The notes below the pieces were generated by a model that saw only the letters and a list, made by a program, of their open reading frames with translations, had not been told where the DNA came from and made no database searches. The translations under genes were made by a program, and so were the position numbers. Below, one piece after another: positions 47,415 to 60,451 of a stretch of 64,000 nucleotides of DNA. Source of the stretch: Symsagittifera roscoffensis (lineage: Eukaryota; Xenacoelomorpha; Acoela; Convolutidae); assembly GCF_963678635.1 (NCBI RefSeq), contig NC_087069.1:13235460-13299459 (forward strand), in the 5' to 3' direction. Within the stretch, counting starts at the first letter, position 1. Every line of letters begins with the position of its first letter.

Positions 47415-48367
47415 GTAACGAAAGTAACGGAATATTTGTGCTCGGTGTGGTTTTTTTTACTTCAGACAAATCATCCCCCCACACGCCATATAAAACACAA
47501 AACAATAGGTGTTGATCCTTGTAACAAATCAATTATGGCAAACAAGCTTCTGCAAAATTAATCCCCCACACGCCATATAAAGTGCAAATCAGTTATGGCA
47601 AATAAGCTTTCTTCAACCATTTTGGAACGATTTCTAAGACGGATTAAATCTCCGCTTACGCGTTAATAGCGCGAATTATATCGCGCGTTAATTGTCCCAA
47701 ATTGGTCGAAGTGGCCAAAATGGCAATCTTTAAACCCTCATAACTGTAAAAAAAAAGGGTCAAAGGTGAAATATCTTTTCAAATTTAAACTCAGGACAAC
47801 AATAACTTTCAATTGATATGAAAAATTTTTGCCAAAATTGGCTAGTTAAAAAGTTGAAATTTGTCGGAAGAAAAAAACCCACCCCGAGCACAAAGATTCC
47901 GTTACTTTCGTATCGAAAGTCGGAACATTATCACCAATTCTCTTGATGTGTTCAACGTGTGTATCGAGCGTGAACTAGCAGTGAACTAATGAAGCAATGA
48001 ACTATAGCAATCCGCATCCCAACCAAAGTAGTGAAAAGGTCAATCAAATATTTTGATCGACCATGGTTATTACATGAGTCGACATTGATAAAAAAAAGAT
48101 CGGAGTCGATACTTGAATTAATCATACTCGATAGATTTTTTGATAACTCGACAAGGGTTAATGCGCAAGTAGTCCACTTTAAAATAACTCTTTTTTTCTG
48201 TTCCGTAAAAGAAGATGTTTGAAAAATGCAAGATAAGTGAACAATAGGTTTTCACTTTTTAACAAGGAAATTTAATTTGTTCTGTAGAAATGTTACATAG
48301 ATAAAGTAGTCAGGCCTAAATAAATTAAGACTGCTCGTATCAGGGCGTAGCCCTGAATCGGACTGCC
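47415..48367 (-). repeat. Array short unit A1
   Basis: A hybrid element: a plus-strand 5' end (TCGTAACGAAAGTAACGG...CTTCAGACAAAT) joins a minus-strand body at CATCCCCCCACACGCC, with the ACACGCCATATAAA.TGCAAA segment doubled. Spacer 2 and a solo 3' end (hairpin loop GTA) follow. The 63-codon GTG-started frame at 48031-48222 in the spacer is not supported as a gene. Confidence 0.85.
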
Positions 48368-49322
48368 TTTTACGAAAGTAACGGAATATTTGTGCTCGGT
48401 GTGGTTTTTTTTACTTCAGACAAATCATCCCCCCACACGCCATATAAAACACAAAACAATAGGTGTTGATCCTTGTAACAAATCAATTATGGCAAACAAG
48501 CTTCTGCAAAATTAATCCCCCACACGCCATATAAAGTGCAAATCAGTTATGGCAAATAAGCTTTCTTCAACCATTTTGGAACGATTTCTAAGACGGATTA
48601 AATCTCCGCTTACGCGTTAATAGCGCGAATTATATCGCGCGTTAATTGTCCCAAATTGGTCGAAGTGGCCAAAATGGCAATCTTTAAACCCTCATAACTG
48701 TAAAAAAAAAGGGTCAAAGGTGAAATATCTTTTCAAATTTAAACTCAGGACAACAATAACTTTCAATTGATATGAAAAATTTTTGCCAAAATTGGCTAGT
48801 TAAAAAGTTGAAATTTGTCGGAAGAAAAAAACCCACCCCGAGCACAAAGATTCCGTTACTTTCGTATCGAAAGTCGGAACATTATCACCAATTCTCTTGA
48901 TGTGTTCAACGTGTGTATCGAGCGTGAACTAGCAGTGAACTAATGAAGCAATGAACTATAGCAATCCGCATCCCAACCAAAGTAGTGAAAAGGTCAATCA
49001 AATATTTTGATCGACCATGGTTATTACATGAGTCGACATTGATAAAAAAAAGATCGGAGTCGATACTTGAATTAATCATACTCGATAGATTTTTTGATAA
49101 CTCGACAAGGGTTAATGCGCAAGTAGTCCACTTTAAAATAACTCTTTTTTTCTGTTCCGTAAAAGAAGATGTTTGAAAAATGCAAGATAAGTGAACAATA
49201 GGTTTTCACTTTTTAACAAGGAAATTTAATTTGTTCTGTAGAAATGTTACATAGATAAAGAAGTCAGGCCTAAATAAATTAAGACTGCTCGTATCAGGGC
49301 GTAGCCCTGAATCGGACTGCCT
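48368..49322 (-). repeat. Array short unit A2
   Basis: Almost base-for-base identical to A1 at an offset of 954 bp; the one difference I noticed is AAAGTAGTCAGG versus AAAGAAGTCAGG near the end. Confidence 0.9.
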
Positions 49323-51130
49323 TTTACGAAAGTAACGGAATATTTGTGCTCGGGTGGGTTTTCTTTTTCTTCAGACAAATTTCGACTTTTTAACTAGCCA
49401 ATTTTGACGGAATTTTTTTTATATCATTCGAAATGTATTGTTGCCCTGAGCTCAAATTTGAAAAAACATTTAACCTGTGATCATTTTCGTAAAATTATTG
49501 GGGTTTAATTATTGCCATTTTGGACAGTTCGTGACAATTCACTCGCAATATCTTTCGCGCTAAACGCATAAGCGGAGATTTAATCCGTCTTAGAAATCAT
49601 TCCAAAATGGTTGAAGAAAGCTTATTTGCCATAAATGATTTGCACTTTATATGGCGTGTGGGGGATTAATTTTGCAAAAATTCTTAAACAAAAAAAAAGT
49701 ATAAGAGGCAGTCTTAAGAGGCAGTCGGAACATTCAAGGCCTCGCCCTGATACGAGCAGTCTTGTTTTTTTAATTGACCAATCGTTGTTTATCGTTTTGT
49801 TTCGGATTTGAAAAATTTGACCGTCTGTTTATAAAAAGTCTGCAGTCAGGTTAATCTGTATCCGGAGTGCAGTCTCATATGTATAGATTGTGTCAAGCTT
49901 GTACTGGCGAATCGCGGATTTCATAAAAACATTTAAAAGCAGCCTGAGCATTTAGCCAGAACCCGATTGGACAACCCCATAACAAATGTCTAATCCCTGT
50001 GCCAAGCCTCGATAAGTTCACAATATTAGATAATCATCAGGCATTTCTTAAGCAAGAGATATGTTCAACTAAAAATTAAAAAACGTAGAATTTCTAACCA
50101 ATCGTCCTTTCATAAATAAAAAAAGTTGACTCAAAGTTGGCAAAGTATGAAACTAACTTTCCCTGTGAAACTATAAACATAATATAAACAAGACTGCTCG
50201 TATCAGGGCGAAGCCCTGAAAGTTCCGACTGCCTTTTAACGTTTATAAAGCAGTATTAACATAAACAACATAAAAAATTAAATGAAAAAAAAAATAAATT
50301 GAAAAACATTTTTCTAAAATTTGAAAATTTTTCTAAGGAAATCATCATCCCACACGCCATATAAAGTACAAAACAAAAGAATTCGCTCCTTGTAACAAAT
50401 CAATTATGGCAAATAAGCTTCTTACAACCAATTTGGAACGATTTCTAAGACGGATTAAATCTCCGCTTACGCGTTAATAGCGCGAGTTATATCGCGCGTT
50501 AATTGTCCCAAATTGGTCGAAATGGCCAAAATGGCAATCTTTAAACCCTCATAACTTTACGAAAAATGATCACAGGTGAAATATCTTTTTAAATTTAAAC
50601 TCATGACAAAAAAGGAAATTTGTCTGAAGAAAAAAAAACCCACCCCGAGCACAAATATTCCGTTACTTTCGTATCGATAGTCGAAACAATATCACCAATT
50701 CTATTGATGTGTTCAACGTGTGTATCGAGCGCGACCTAGCAATGAACTATTGAAGTAATGAACTATAGCAATCCGCTTCCCAACCAAAGTAGTGAAAAGA
50801 ACAATCAAATATTTTGATCGACCATGGTTAATACATGAGTCGACAGTGATAAAAAAAAAGATCAGAGTCGATACTTGAATTAATCAGTTTCGATAGATTT
50901 TTTGATAACTCGACAAGGATCAATGCGCAACTAGTCCACTTTAAAGTATCTCTGTTTTTCTGTTCCGTAAAAGAAGATGTTTAAAAAATGCAAGAAAAGT
51001 GAACAAAAGGTTTTCACTTTTTAACTAGGAAATTTAATTTGTTCTCTAGAAATGTTACATAGATAAAGTAGTCAGGCCTAAATAAAATAGGACTGTTCGT
51101 ATCAGGGCGTAGCCCTGAATCGGACTGCCT
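49323..51130. repeat. Array long unit B1
   Basis: Plus-strand element 49323-49763, spacer 1 to 50188, minus-strand element 50189-50688, spacer 2 and a solo 3' end to 51130. The two elements face each other with their 3' ends toward spacer 1. Confidence 0.88.
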
Positions 51131-52452
51131 TTTACGAAAGTAACGGAATATTTGTGCTCGGGTGGGTTTTCTTTTTCTTCGGACAAATTTCGACTTTTTA
51201 ACTAGCCAATTTTGACGGAATTTTCTTTATATCATTCGAAAGGTATTGTTGTCCTGAGCTCAAATTTGAAAAAACATTTCACCTGTGATCATTTTTGTAA
51301 AATTATTGGGGTTTAATTATTGCCATTTTGGACAGTTCGTGACAATTCACCTGCGATATCTTTCGCGCTAAACGCATAAGCCTCGTTTTCTATAGACTCA
51401 AAGCGTAACTGGGGAATTAGTTTGGCTCAGAAATCAGCAGTCTGGCAGATTGATTTGCAATAAATTAATTGATCAATTCATTTTTGTTTCGACTTTCGTA
51501 ACGAAAGTAACGGAATATTTGTGCTCGGTGTGGTTTTTTTTACTTCAGACAAATCATCCCCCCACACGCCATATAAAACACAAAACAATAGGTGTTGATC
51601 CTTGTAACAAATCAATTATGGCAAACAAGCTTCTGCAAAATTAATCCCCCACACGCCATATAAAGTGCAAATCAGTTATGGCAAATAAGCTTTCTTCAAC
51701 CATTTTGGAACGATTTCTAAGACGGATTAAATCTCCGCTTACGCGTTAATAGCGCGAATTATATCGCGCGTTAATTGTCCCAAATTGGTCGAAGTGGCCA
51801 AAATGGCAATCTTTAAACCCTCATAACTGTAAAAAAAAAAGGGTCAAAGGTGAAATATCTTTTCAAATTTAAACTCAGGACAACAATAACTTTCAATTGA
51901 TATGAAAAATTTTTGCCAAAATTGGCTAGTTAAAAAGTTGAAATTTGTCGGAAGAAAAAAACCCACCCCGAGCACAAAGATTCCGTTACTTTCGTATCGA
52001 AAGTCGGAACATTATCACCAATTCTCTTGATGTGTTCAACGTGTGTATCGAGCGTGAACTAGCAGTGAACTAATGAAGCAATGAACTATAGCAATCCGCA
52101 TCCCAACCAAAGTAGTGAAAAGGTCAATCAAATATTTTGATCGACCATGGTTATTACATGAGTCGACAGTGATAAAAAAAAGATCGGAGTCGATACTTGA
52201 GTTAATCATACTCGATAGATTTTTTGATAACTCGACAAGGGTTAATGCGCAAGTAGTCCACTTTAAAATAACTCTTTTTTTCTGTTCCGTAAAAGAAGAT
52301 GTTTGAAAAATGCAAGATAAGTGAACAATAGGTTTTCACTTTTTAACAAGGAAATTTAATTTGTTCTGTAGAAATGTTACATAGATAAAGTAGTCAGGCC
52401 TAAATAAATTAAGACTGCTCGTATCAGGGCGTAGCCCTGAATCGGACTGCCT
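51131..52452. repeat. Array mixed unit (truncated plus-strand element joined to a short unit)
   Basis: A plus-strand element starts as in B units but at about 51380 switches to the CCTCGTTTTCTATAGAC sequence that also precedes A1, then follows A1 closely (offset 4083 bp). The switch looks like an unequal-exchange or duplication breakpoint. Confidence 0.85.
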
Positions 52453-54260
52453 TTTACGAAAGTAACGGAATATTTGTGCTCGGGTGGGTTTTCTTTTTCT
52501 TCAGACAAATTTCGACTTTTTAACTAGCCAATTTTGACGGAATTTTTTTTATATCATTCGAAATGTATTGTTGCCCTGAGCTCAAATTTGAAAAAACATT
52601 TCACCTGTGATCATTTTCGTAAAATTATAGGACTTAATTATTGCCATTTTGGACAGTTCGTGACAATTCACTCGCGATATCTTTCGCGCTAAACGCATAA
52701 GCGGAGATTTAATCCGTCTTAGAAATCATTCCAAAATGGTTGAAGAAAGCTTATTTGCCATAACTGATTTGCACTTTATATGGCGTGTGGGGGATTTATT
52801 TTGCAAAAATTCTTAAACATAAAAAAAGTATAAGAGGCAGTCTTAAGAGGCAGTCGGAACATTCAAGGCCTCGCCCTGATGCGAGCAGTCTTGTTTTTTT
52901 AATTGACCAATCGTTGTTTATCGTTTTGTTTCGGATTTGAAAATTTTGACCGTCTGTTTATAAAAAGTCTGCAGTCAGGTTAATCTGTATCCGGAGTGCA
53001 GTCTCATATGTATAGATTGTGTCAAGCTTGTACTGGCGAATCGCGGATTTCATAAAAACATTTAAAAGCAGCCTGAGCATTTAGCCAGAACCCGATTGGA
53101 CAACCCCATAACAAATGTCTAATCCCTGTGCCAAGCCTCGATAAGTTCACAATATTAGATAATCATCAGGCATTTCTTAAGCAAGAGATATGTTCAACTA
53201 AAAATTAAAAAACGTAGAATTTCTAACCAATCGTCCTTTCATAAATAAAAAAAGTTGACTCAAAGTTGGCAAAGTATGAAACTAACTTTCCCTGTGAAAC
53301 TATAAACATAATATAAACAAGACTGCTCGTATCAGGGCGAAGCCCTGAAAGTTCCGACTGCCTTTTAACGTTTATAAAGCAGTATTAACATAAACAACAA
53401 AAAAAATTTAAATGAAAAAAAAAATAAATTGAAAAACATTTTTCTAAAATTTGAAAATTTTTCTAAGAAAATCATCATCCCACACGCCATATAAAGTACA
53501 AAACAAAAGAATTCGCTCCTTGTAACAAATCAATTATGGCAAATAAGCTTCTTACAACCAATTTGGAACGATTTCTAAGACGGATTAAATCTCCGCTTAC
53601 GCGTTAATAGCGCGAGTTATATCGCGCGTTAATTGTCCCAAATTGGTCGAAATGGCCAAAATGGCAATCTTTAAACCCTCATAACTTTACGAAAAATGAT
53701 CACAGGTGAAATATCTTTTTAAATTTAAACTCATGACAAAAAAGGAAATTTGTCTGAAGAAAAAAAAACCCACCCCGAGCACAAATATTCCGTTACTTTC
53801 GTATCGATAGTCGAAACAATATCACCAATTCTATTGATGTGTTCAACGTGTGTATCGAGCGCGACCTAGCAATGAACTATTGAAGTAATGAACTATAGCA
53901 ATCCGCTTCCCAACCAAAGTAGTGAAAAGAACAATCAAATATTTTGATCGACCATGGTTAATACATGAGTCGACAGTGATAAAGAAAAAGATCAGAGTCG
54001 ATACTTGAATTAATCAGTTTCGATAGATTTTTTGATAACTCGACAAGGATCAATGCGCAACTAGTCCACTTTAAAGTATCTCTATTTTTCTGTTCCGTAA
54101 AAGAAGATGTTTAAAAAATGCAAGAAAAGTGAACAAAAGGTTTTCACTTTTTAACTAGGAAATTTAATTTGTTCTCTAGAAATGTTACATAGATAAAGTA
54201 GTCAGGCCTAAATAAAATAGGACTGCTCGTATCAGGGCGTAGCCCTGAATCGGACTGCCT
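52453..54260. repeat. Array long unit B2
   Basis: Near-identical to B1 at an offset of 3130 bp, meaning a 3.13-kb block (long unit plus short unit) was duplicated as a whole. Confidence 0.88.
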
Positions 54261-56070
54261 TTTACGAAAGTAACGGAATATTTGTGCTCGGGTGGGTTTT
54301 CTTTTTCTTCAGACAAATTTCGACTTTTTAACTAGCCAATTTTGACGGAATTTTTTTTATATCATTCGAAAGGTATTGTTGTCCTGAGCTCAAATTTGAA
54401 AAAACATTTCACCTGTGATCATTTTTGTAAAATTATTGGGGTTTAATTATTGCCATTTTGGACAGTTCGTGACAATTCACTCGCGATATCTTTCGCGCTA
54501 AACGCATAAGCGGAGATTTAATCCGTCTTAGAAATCATTCCAAAATGGTTGAAGAAAGCTTATTTGCCATAACTGATTTGCACTTTATTTGGCGTGTGGG
54601 GGATTAATTTTGCAAAAATTTTTAAACATAAAAAAACCATAAGAGGCAGTCTTAAGAGGCAGTCGGAACATTCAAGGCCTCGCCCTGATACGAGCAGTCT
54701 TGTTTTTTCTAATTTACCAATCGTTGTTTATCGTTTTGTTTCGGATTTGAAAATTTTGACCGTCTGTTTATAAAAAGTCTGCAGTCAGGTTAATCTGTAT
54801 CCGGAGTGCAGTCTCATATGTATAGATTGTGTCAAGCTTGTACTGGCGAATCGCGGATTTCATAAAAACATTTAAAAGCAGCCTGAGCATTTAGGCAGAA
54901 CCCGATTGGACAACCCCATAACAAATGTCTAATCCCTGTGCCAAGCCTCGATAAGTTCACAATATTAGATAATCATCAGGCATTTCTTAAGCAAGAGATA
55001 TGTTCAACTAAAATTTAAAAAACGTAGAATTTCTAACCAATCGTCCTTTCATAAATAAAAAAAGTTGACTCAAAGTTGGCAAAGTATGAAACTAACTTTC
55101 CCTGTGAAACTATAAACATAAAATAAAAAAAAAAGACTGCTCGTATCAGGGCGAAGCCCTGAAAGTTCCGACTGCCTTTGACGTTTATAAAGCAGTAATA
55201 ACATAAACAACATAAAAAATTAAATGAAAAAAAAAATTGAAAAATTTTTTTTTCTAAAATTTGAAAATTTTTCTAAGAAAGTCATCATCCCACACGCCAT
55301 ATAAAGTACAAAACAAAAGATTTCGCTCCTTGTAACAAATCAATTATGGCAAATAAGCTTCTTACAACCAATTTGGAACGATTTCTAAGACGGATTAAAT
55401 CTCCGCTTACGCGTTAATAGCGCGAATTATATCGCGCGTTAATTGTCCCAAATTGGTTAAAATGGCCAAAATGACAATCTTTAAACCCTCATAACTTTAC
55501 ATAAAATGATCACAGGTGAAATAATTTTTCAAATTTAAACTCATGACAAAAAAGGAAATTTGTCTGAAGAAAAAAAAACCCACCCCGAGCACAAATATTC
55601 CGTTACATTCGTATCGATAGTCGAAACAATATCACCAATTCTATTGATGTGTTCAACGTGTGTATCGAGCGCGACCTAGCAATGAACTATTGAAGTAACG
55701 AACTATAGCAATCCGCTTCCCAACCAAAGTAGTGAAAAGGTCAATCAAATATTTTGATCGACCATGGTTAATACATGAGTCGACAGTGATAAAAAAAAAG
55801 ATCAGAGTCGATACTTGAATTAATCAGTTTCGATAGATTTTTTGATAACTCGACAAGGATCAATGCGCAACTAGTCCACTTTAAAGTTTCTCTATTTTTC
55901 TGTTCCGTAAAAGAAGATGTTTAAAAAATGCAAGAAAAGTGAACAAAAGGTTTTCACTTTTTAACTAGGAAATTTAATTTGTTCTGTATAAATGTTACAT
56001 TGATAAAGTAGTCAGGCCTAAATAAAATAGGACTGCTCGTATCAGGGCGTATCCCTGAATCGGACTGCCT
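54261..56070. repeat. Array long unit B3
   Basis: Same organisation as B1. It shares variants with B4 not seen in B1/B2 (for example TTTTTTCTAATTTACCAATC and ATTTAGGCAGAACC), so B3 and B4 form a separate duplicated pair. Confidence 0.88.
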
Positions 56071-57880
56071 TTTACGAAAGTAACGGAATATTTGTGCTCG
56101 GGTGGGTTTTCTTTTTCTTCAGACAAATTTCGACTTTTTAACTAGCCAATTTTGACGGAATTTTTTTTATATCATTCGAAAGGTATTGTTGTCCTGAGCT
56201 CAAATTTGAAAAAACAATTCACCTGTGATCATTTTTGTAAAATTATTGGGGTTTAATTATTGCCATTTTGGACAGTTCGTGACAATTCACTCGCGATATC
56301 TTTCGCGCTAAACGCATAAGCGGAGATTTAATCCGTCTTAGAAATCATTCCAAAATGGTTGAAGAAAGCTTATTTGCCATAACTGATTTGCACTTTATTT
56401 GGCGTGTGGGGGATTAATTTTGCAAAAATTTTTAAACATAAAAAAACCATAAGAGGCAGTCTTAAGAGGCAGTCGGAACATTCAAGGCCTCGCCCTGATA
56501 CGAGCAGTCTTGTTTTTTCTAATTTACCAATCGTTGTTTATCGTTTTGTTTCGGATTTGAAAATTTTGACCGTCTGTTTATAAAAAGTCTGCAGTCAGGT
56601 TAATCTGTATCCGGAGTGCAGTCTCATATGTATAGATTGTGTCAAGCTTGTACTGGCGAATCGCGGATTTCATAAAAACATTTAAAAGCAGCCTGAGCAT
56701 TTAGGCAGAACCCGATTGGACAACCCCATAACAAATGTCTAATCCCTGTGCCAAGCCTCGATAAGTTCACAATATTAGATAATCATCAGGCATTTCTTAA
56801 GCAAGAGATATGTTCAACTAAAATTTAAAAAACGTAGAATTTCTAACCAATCGTCCTTTCATAAATAAAAAAAGTTGACTCAAAATTGGCAAAGTATGAA
56901 ACTAACTTTCCCTGTGAAACTATAAACATAATATAAACAAGACTGCTCGTATCAGGGCGAAGCCCTGAAAGTTCCGACTGCCTTTGACTTTTATAAAGCA
57001 GTAATAACATAAACAACATAAAAAATTAAATGAAAAAAAAAAAATTGAAAAATTTTTTTTTCTAAAATTTGAAAATTTTTCTAAGAAAGTCATCATCCCA
57101 CACGCCATATAAAGTACAAAACAAAAAATTTCGCTCCTTGTAACAAATCAATTATGGCAAATAAGCTTCTTACAACCAATTTGGAACGATTTCTAAGACG
57201 GAATAAATCTCCGCTTACGCGTTAATAGCGCGAATTATATCGCGCGTTAATTGTCCCAAATTGGTTAAAATGGCCAAAATGACAATCTTTAAACCCTCAT
57301 AACTTTACATAAAATGATCACAGGTGAAATAATTTTTCAAATTTAAACTCATGACAAAAAAGGAAATTTGTCTGAAGAAAAAAAAACCCACCCCGAGCAC
57401 AAATATTCCGTTACATTCGTATCGATAGTCGAAACAATATCACCAATTCTATTGATGTGTTCAACGTGTGTATCGAGCGCGACCTAGCAATGAACTATTG
57501 AAGTAACGAACTATAGCAATCCGCTTCCCAACCAAAGTAGTGAAAAGGTCAATCAAATATTTTGATCGACCATGGTTAATACATGAGTCGACAGTGATAA
57601 AAAAAAGATCAGAGTCGATACTTGAATTAATCAGTTTCGATAGATTTTTTGATAACTCGACAAGGATCAATGCGCAACTAGTCCACTTTAAAGTATCTCT
57701 ATTTTTCTGTTCCGTAAAAGAAGATGTTTAAAAAATGCAAGAAAAGTGAACAAAAGGTTTTCACTTTTTAACTAGGAAATTTAATTTGTTCTGTATAAAT
57801 GTTACATAGATAAAGTAGTCAGGCCTAAATAAATTAAGACTGCTCGTATTAGGGCAAAGCCCTGAATGTTCCGACTGCCT
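56071..57880. repeat. Array long unit B4
   Basis: As B3, but the closing solo 3' end is closer to the family consensus (AGGGCAAAGCCCTGAATGTT retained, whereas the inner units lack part of it). This suggests the array edge escaped homogenisation. Confidence 0.88.
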
Positions 57881-58348
57881 TTTACGAAAGTAACGGAATA
57901 TTTGTGCTCGGGGTGGGTTTTTTTTCTTCAGACAAAATTTGACTTTTTAACTAGCCATTTTCTTATACCATTCGAAAAGTATTGTTGTCCTGAGCTCAAA
58001 TTTGAAAAGATAGTTCACCTGTGATCATTTTTTGTAAAGTTATGGGGTTTGGAGATTGCCATTTTGGCCAATTTGGGACAATCAACGCCAATTTTTAATC
58101 CGTCTTAGAAATCGCTCCAAATTGTTGAAAGAAGCTTATTTGTCATAATTGATTTGTTACAAGGAGCAAAATCTATATTTTGTACTTTATATGGCGTGTG
58201 GGTGGATGTTTTTCATAAAAAACTTTCAAATTAAAAAAAAATAATTTCATTATATTTTATTACATTTATTTTTTTTTGTTATTACTGCTCCATAAACCTC
58301 AAAAGGCAGTCGGAACATTCAGGGCTTCGCCCTGATATGAGCAGTCGT
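57881..58348 (+). mobile_element. HINE-like element closing the array
   Basis: Begins at the array junction without the first ~16 bases of the terminus and follows the canonical family (GTGCTCGGGGTGGG) to AGTCGGAACATTCAGGGC, hairpin CAGGGCTTCGCCCTG and GAGCAGTCGTG. Confidence 0.8.
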
Positions 58349-59289
58349 GATACTTAATATGGTTAGTATGTATTAATTTTTTTAAAAAAAAATCCTTCAC
58401 GAAAGAATCAAAAGAATCTCAAAAGAATCCGAATGCAATTCTAATTCTTTTGAAATCGTTGAAACTTTTGTCTGTTCTATATCTCTCTTTGAATCAATCG
58501 AAAACCAAAGATTCATACAATTTGACTTAAACAATCGATCTTATTGCAAGTTTTCAATAACAAAAGTTCCACAAAATTAAGTATACTTGGATACTGTGCA
58601 AGTATCATAGAGTATTCCGACCATATTCTTTAAAAACCTACAACAAAACCAATGTGTAGTTTTTGCTCTGTCGCAGGACTTTTACCGTAATTTTAACTTC
58701 TTTTAGCGTAGTTACTTAAAAGATCTATGATTTAGACACGACAGTCATATTTTATAGACAAATTTCTCAAAACTTTTGGCAGAAAATTGACTAGAATGAT
58801 AAAAAAAAATTTTTACAGATTTATTAAACTCAACTTTTTGAACCAGTTTTCCTCGGTGATGAGAGCTTTTGTTGAAACATTTTGAATGTAGTTTGGATCG
58901 CCAGCTTCAATTTGGTGTATCACTCCACCCATTCAGATAATTATTTGTGGTATCTGATTTTGTGTGGAAAACATAAAGAAGAAAAAATAAAAAAAACTAA
59001 AACACACACGAAAACAAAGTTCCTCCATTTTTTTCAATTGGTTGGAAGGACACATTTTTGAATTTCTCTGGAGAAGTTTCAAACAATTGTTAATTGCCGA
59101 TAGAGAAAGGCTGTTTTCTCGGATTCCCAAACTAGTTAAGTGTAGTGATAAACCGACTTAAAAAGAGTTTTTGTTTTCAGGGTGCTAAGTTTTTTGCTCT
59201 CTAAAATAGTTATGCTTGGGGTTGCTTTGCCCAATTTTTTTGTAAGTTCTGGAGGTTAAAGACTTGCAATTTGGTTTTAGTCTGGTCTG
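58349..59289. other. No gene recognised
   Basis: AT-rich, no supportable feature. Confidence 0.5.
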
Positions 59290-59477
59290 CATTACGAGGC
59301 TAAATTGTGCACTGGGTAGGCGCACAGTTTGGTGTGTGTGTAGGTCACGGGAACCTAGAGCTAAGTTTTCAAGTTTGGTTGTAAAATTTGCCGCCACAAA
59401 AAAGAAAAGACAGAGAGGGCGCTCTTAAAGCGGCTTCCGTTTACAATTCACAAAATATACAGTTTGCCCTCGTAATG
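59290..59477 (-). mobile_element. CATTACGAGG-ended MITE, copy 2
   Basis: Inverted ends CATTACGAGGCTAAATTGTG and ACAGTTTGCCCTCGTAATG. The interior matches 6024-6225 in reverse (GTGCACTGG and CCCTCTCTGT landmarks). 188 bp, no coding capacity. Confidence 0.75.
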
Positions 59478-59486
59478 TAGTTTCTG

Positions 59487-59860
59487 TTCCGACTTTTGTT
59501 CCGACTTTCGGAGAAAACGGAATATTTATGCTTGGTGTGGTTTTTTTATTCAGTCGAATTTCGCCGATCGAAATAATGATTTCCGGCAAAAATTTTTATA
59601 ACCCATTGAAAATATCAATTTTCGAGTTCAAATTTAAAAAGATATTTTACCTATGGTTAATTTTTGTGAAGTTGTGGGGGTTTGAAAAGTGCCAAATTGG
59701 CCATGTTCAGACTTAAATTATGCACTTTGAAGAATTTATTCATTTTGTTGAGAGCGTAACGCGAAAGATTCATGCATGGAGAATTATCCCGCACAATAAA
59801 ATTGTTCCGAATTGATTTGAGGCTAGCTATTCAGATCAGATTTTTTTGTACAACTCAACC
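59487..59860 (+). mobile_element. HINE-like element, old, with doubled 5' terminus
   Basis: Starts GTTCCGACTTTTGTTCCGAC, i.e. the terminal motif twice, then a diverged body (TGTGGGGGTTTGAAAAGTGC). No 3' end of its own is clear. Confidence 0.6.
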
Positions 59861-59934
59861 ATTCTCTCTTTGATATTGTCCAAAATTAATAGATTTTCAA
59901 CATTCTCTTTTCTCAAAAACTATTCGATATGAAA

Positions 59935-60442
59935 CAAGACTGCTCGTATCAGGGCGAAGCCCTGAATGTTCCGACTGCCTTTTAATGTTTAATAAAATGT
60001 AATAAAAATGAAAAAAAAATTCTAAAATTTGAATTTTTTTATGAAAATCATCCCCCCACACGCCATATAAAGTACAAAAGGATAGATTTCGCTCCTTGTA
60101 ACAAATCAATTCTGGCAAATAAGCTTCTTCCAACTAATTTGGAACGATTTCTAAGACGGATTAAATCTCCGCTTACACGTTAATAGCGCGAATTATATCG
60201 CGCGTTTATTGTACCAAATTGGTCAAAATGGCCAAAATGGCAATTTTTAAACCCTCATAACTTCACGAAAAATGATCACAGGTGAAATATCTTTTCAAAT
60301 ATAAGCTCAGGACAACAATAGCTTTCGAATGATACTTAAAAATTCCGTCAAAAATGGCTAGTTAAAAAGACGAAATTTGTCTGAAGAAAAAAAACCACCC
60401 CGAGCACAAATATTCCGTTACTTTCGTATCGAAAGTCGGAAC
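59935..60442 (-). mobile_element. HINE-like element, full length
   Basis: CAAGACTGCTCGTATCAGGG with intact hairpin at the left, CTTTCGTATCGAAAGTCGGA at the right, 508 bp. Confidence 0.85.
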
Positions 60443-60451
60443 AATAAGGCA

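Larger units (their letters stand above)
47297..58348. repeat. 11-kb higher-order tandem array built from HINE-like elements
   Basis: Repeated junctions reading CTTTTACGAAAGTAACGG occur at 48368, 49323, 51131, 52453, 54261, 56071 and 57881, giving steps of 955, 1808, 1322, 1808, 1810 and 1810 bp. The long unit consists of a plus-strand HINE-like element, spacer 1 (~420 bp), a minus-strand HINE-like element, spacer 2 (~400 bp) and a solo 3' end. The short unit holds a rearranged minus-strand element, spacer 2 and a solo 3' end. The segment beginning CCTCGTTTTCTATAGAC at about 47297 recurs 4083 bp later. Confidence 0.9.

Noticed and set aside
48031-57731. 63-codon frame beginning KRSIKYFDRPW, found in several array units
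   Set aside because: It starts with GTG, lies in co-amplified spacer 2, and between unit types the substitutions change amino acids freely. Its recurrence reflects tandem duplication, not selection.
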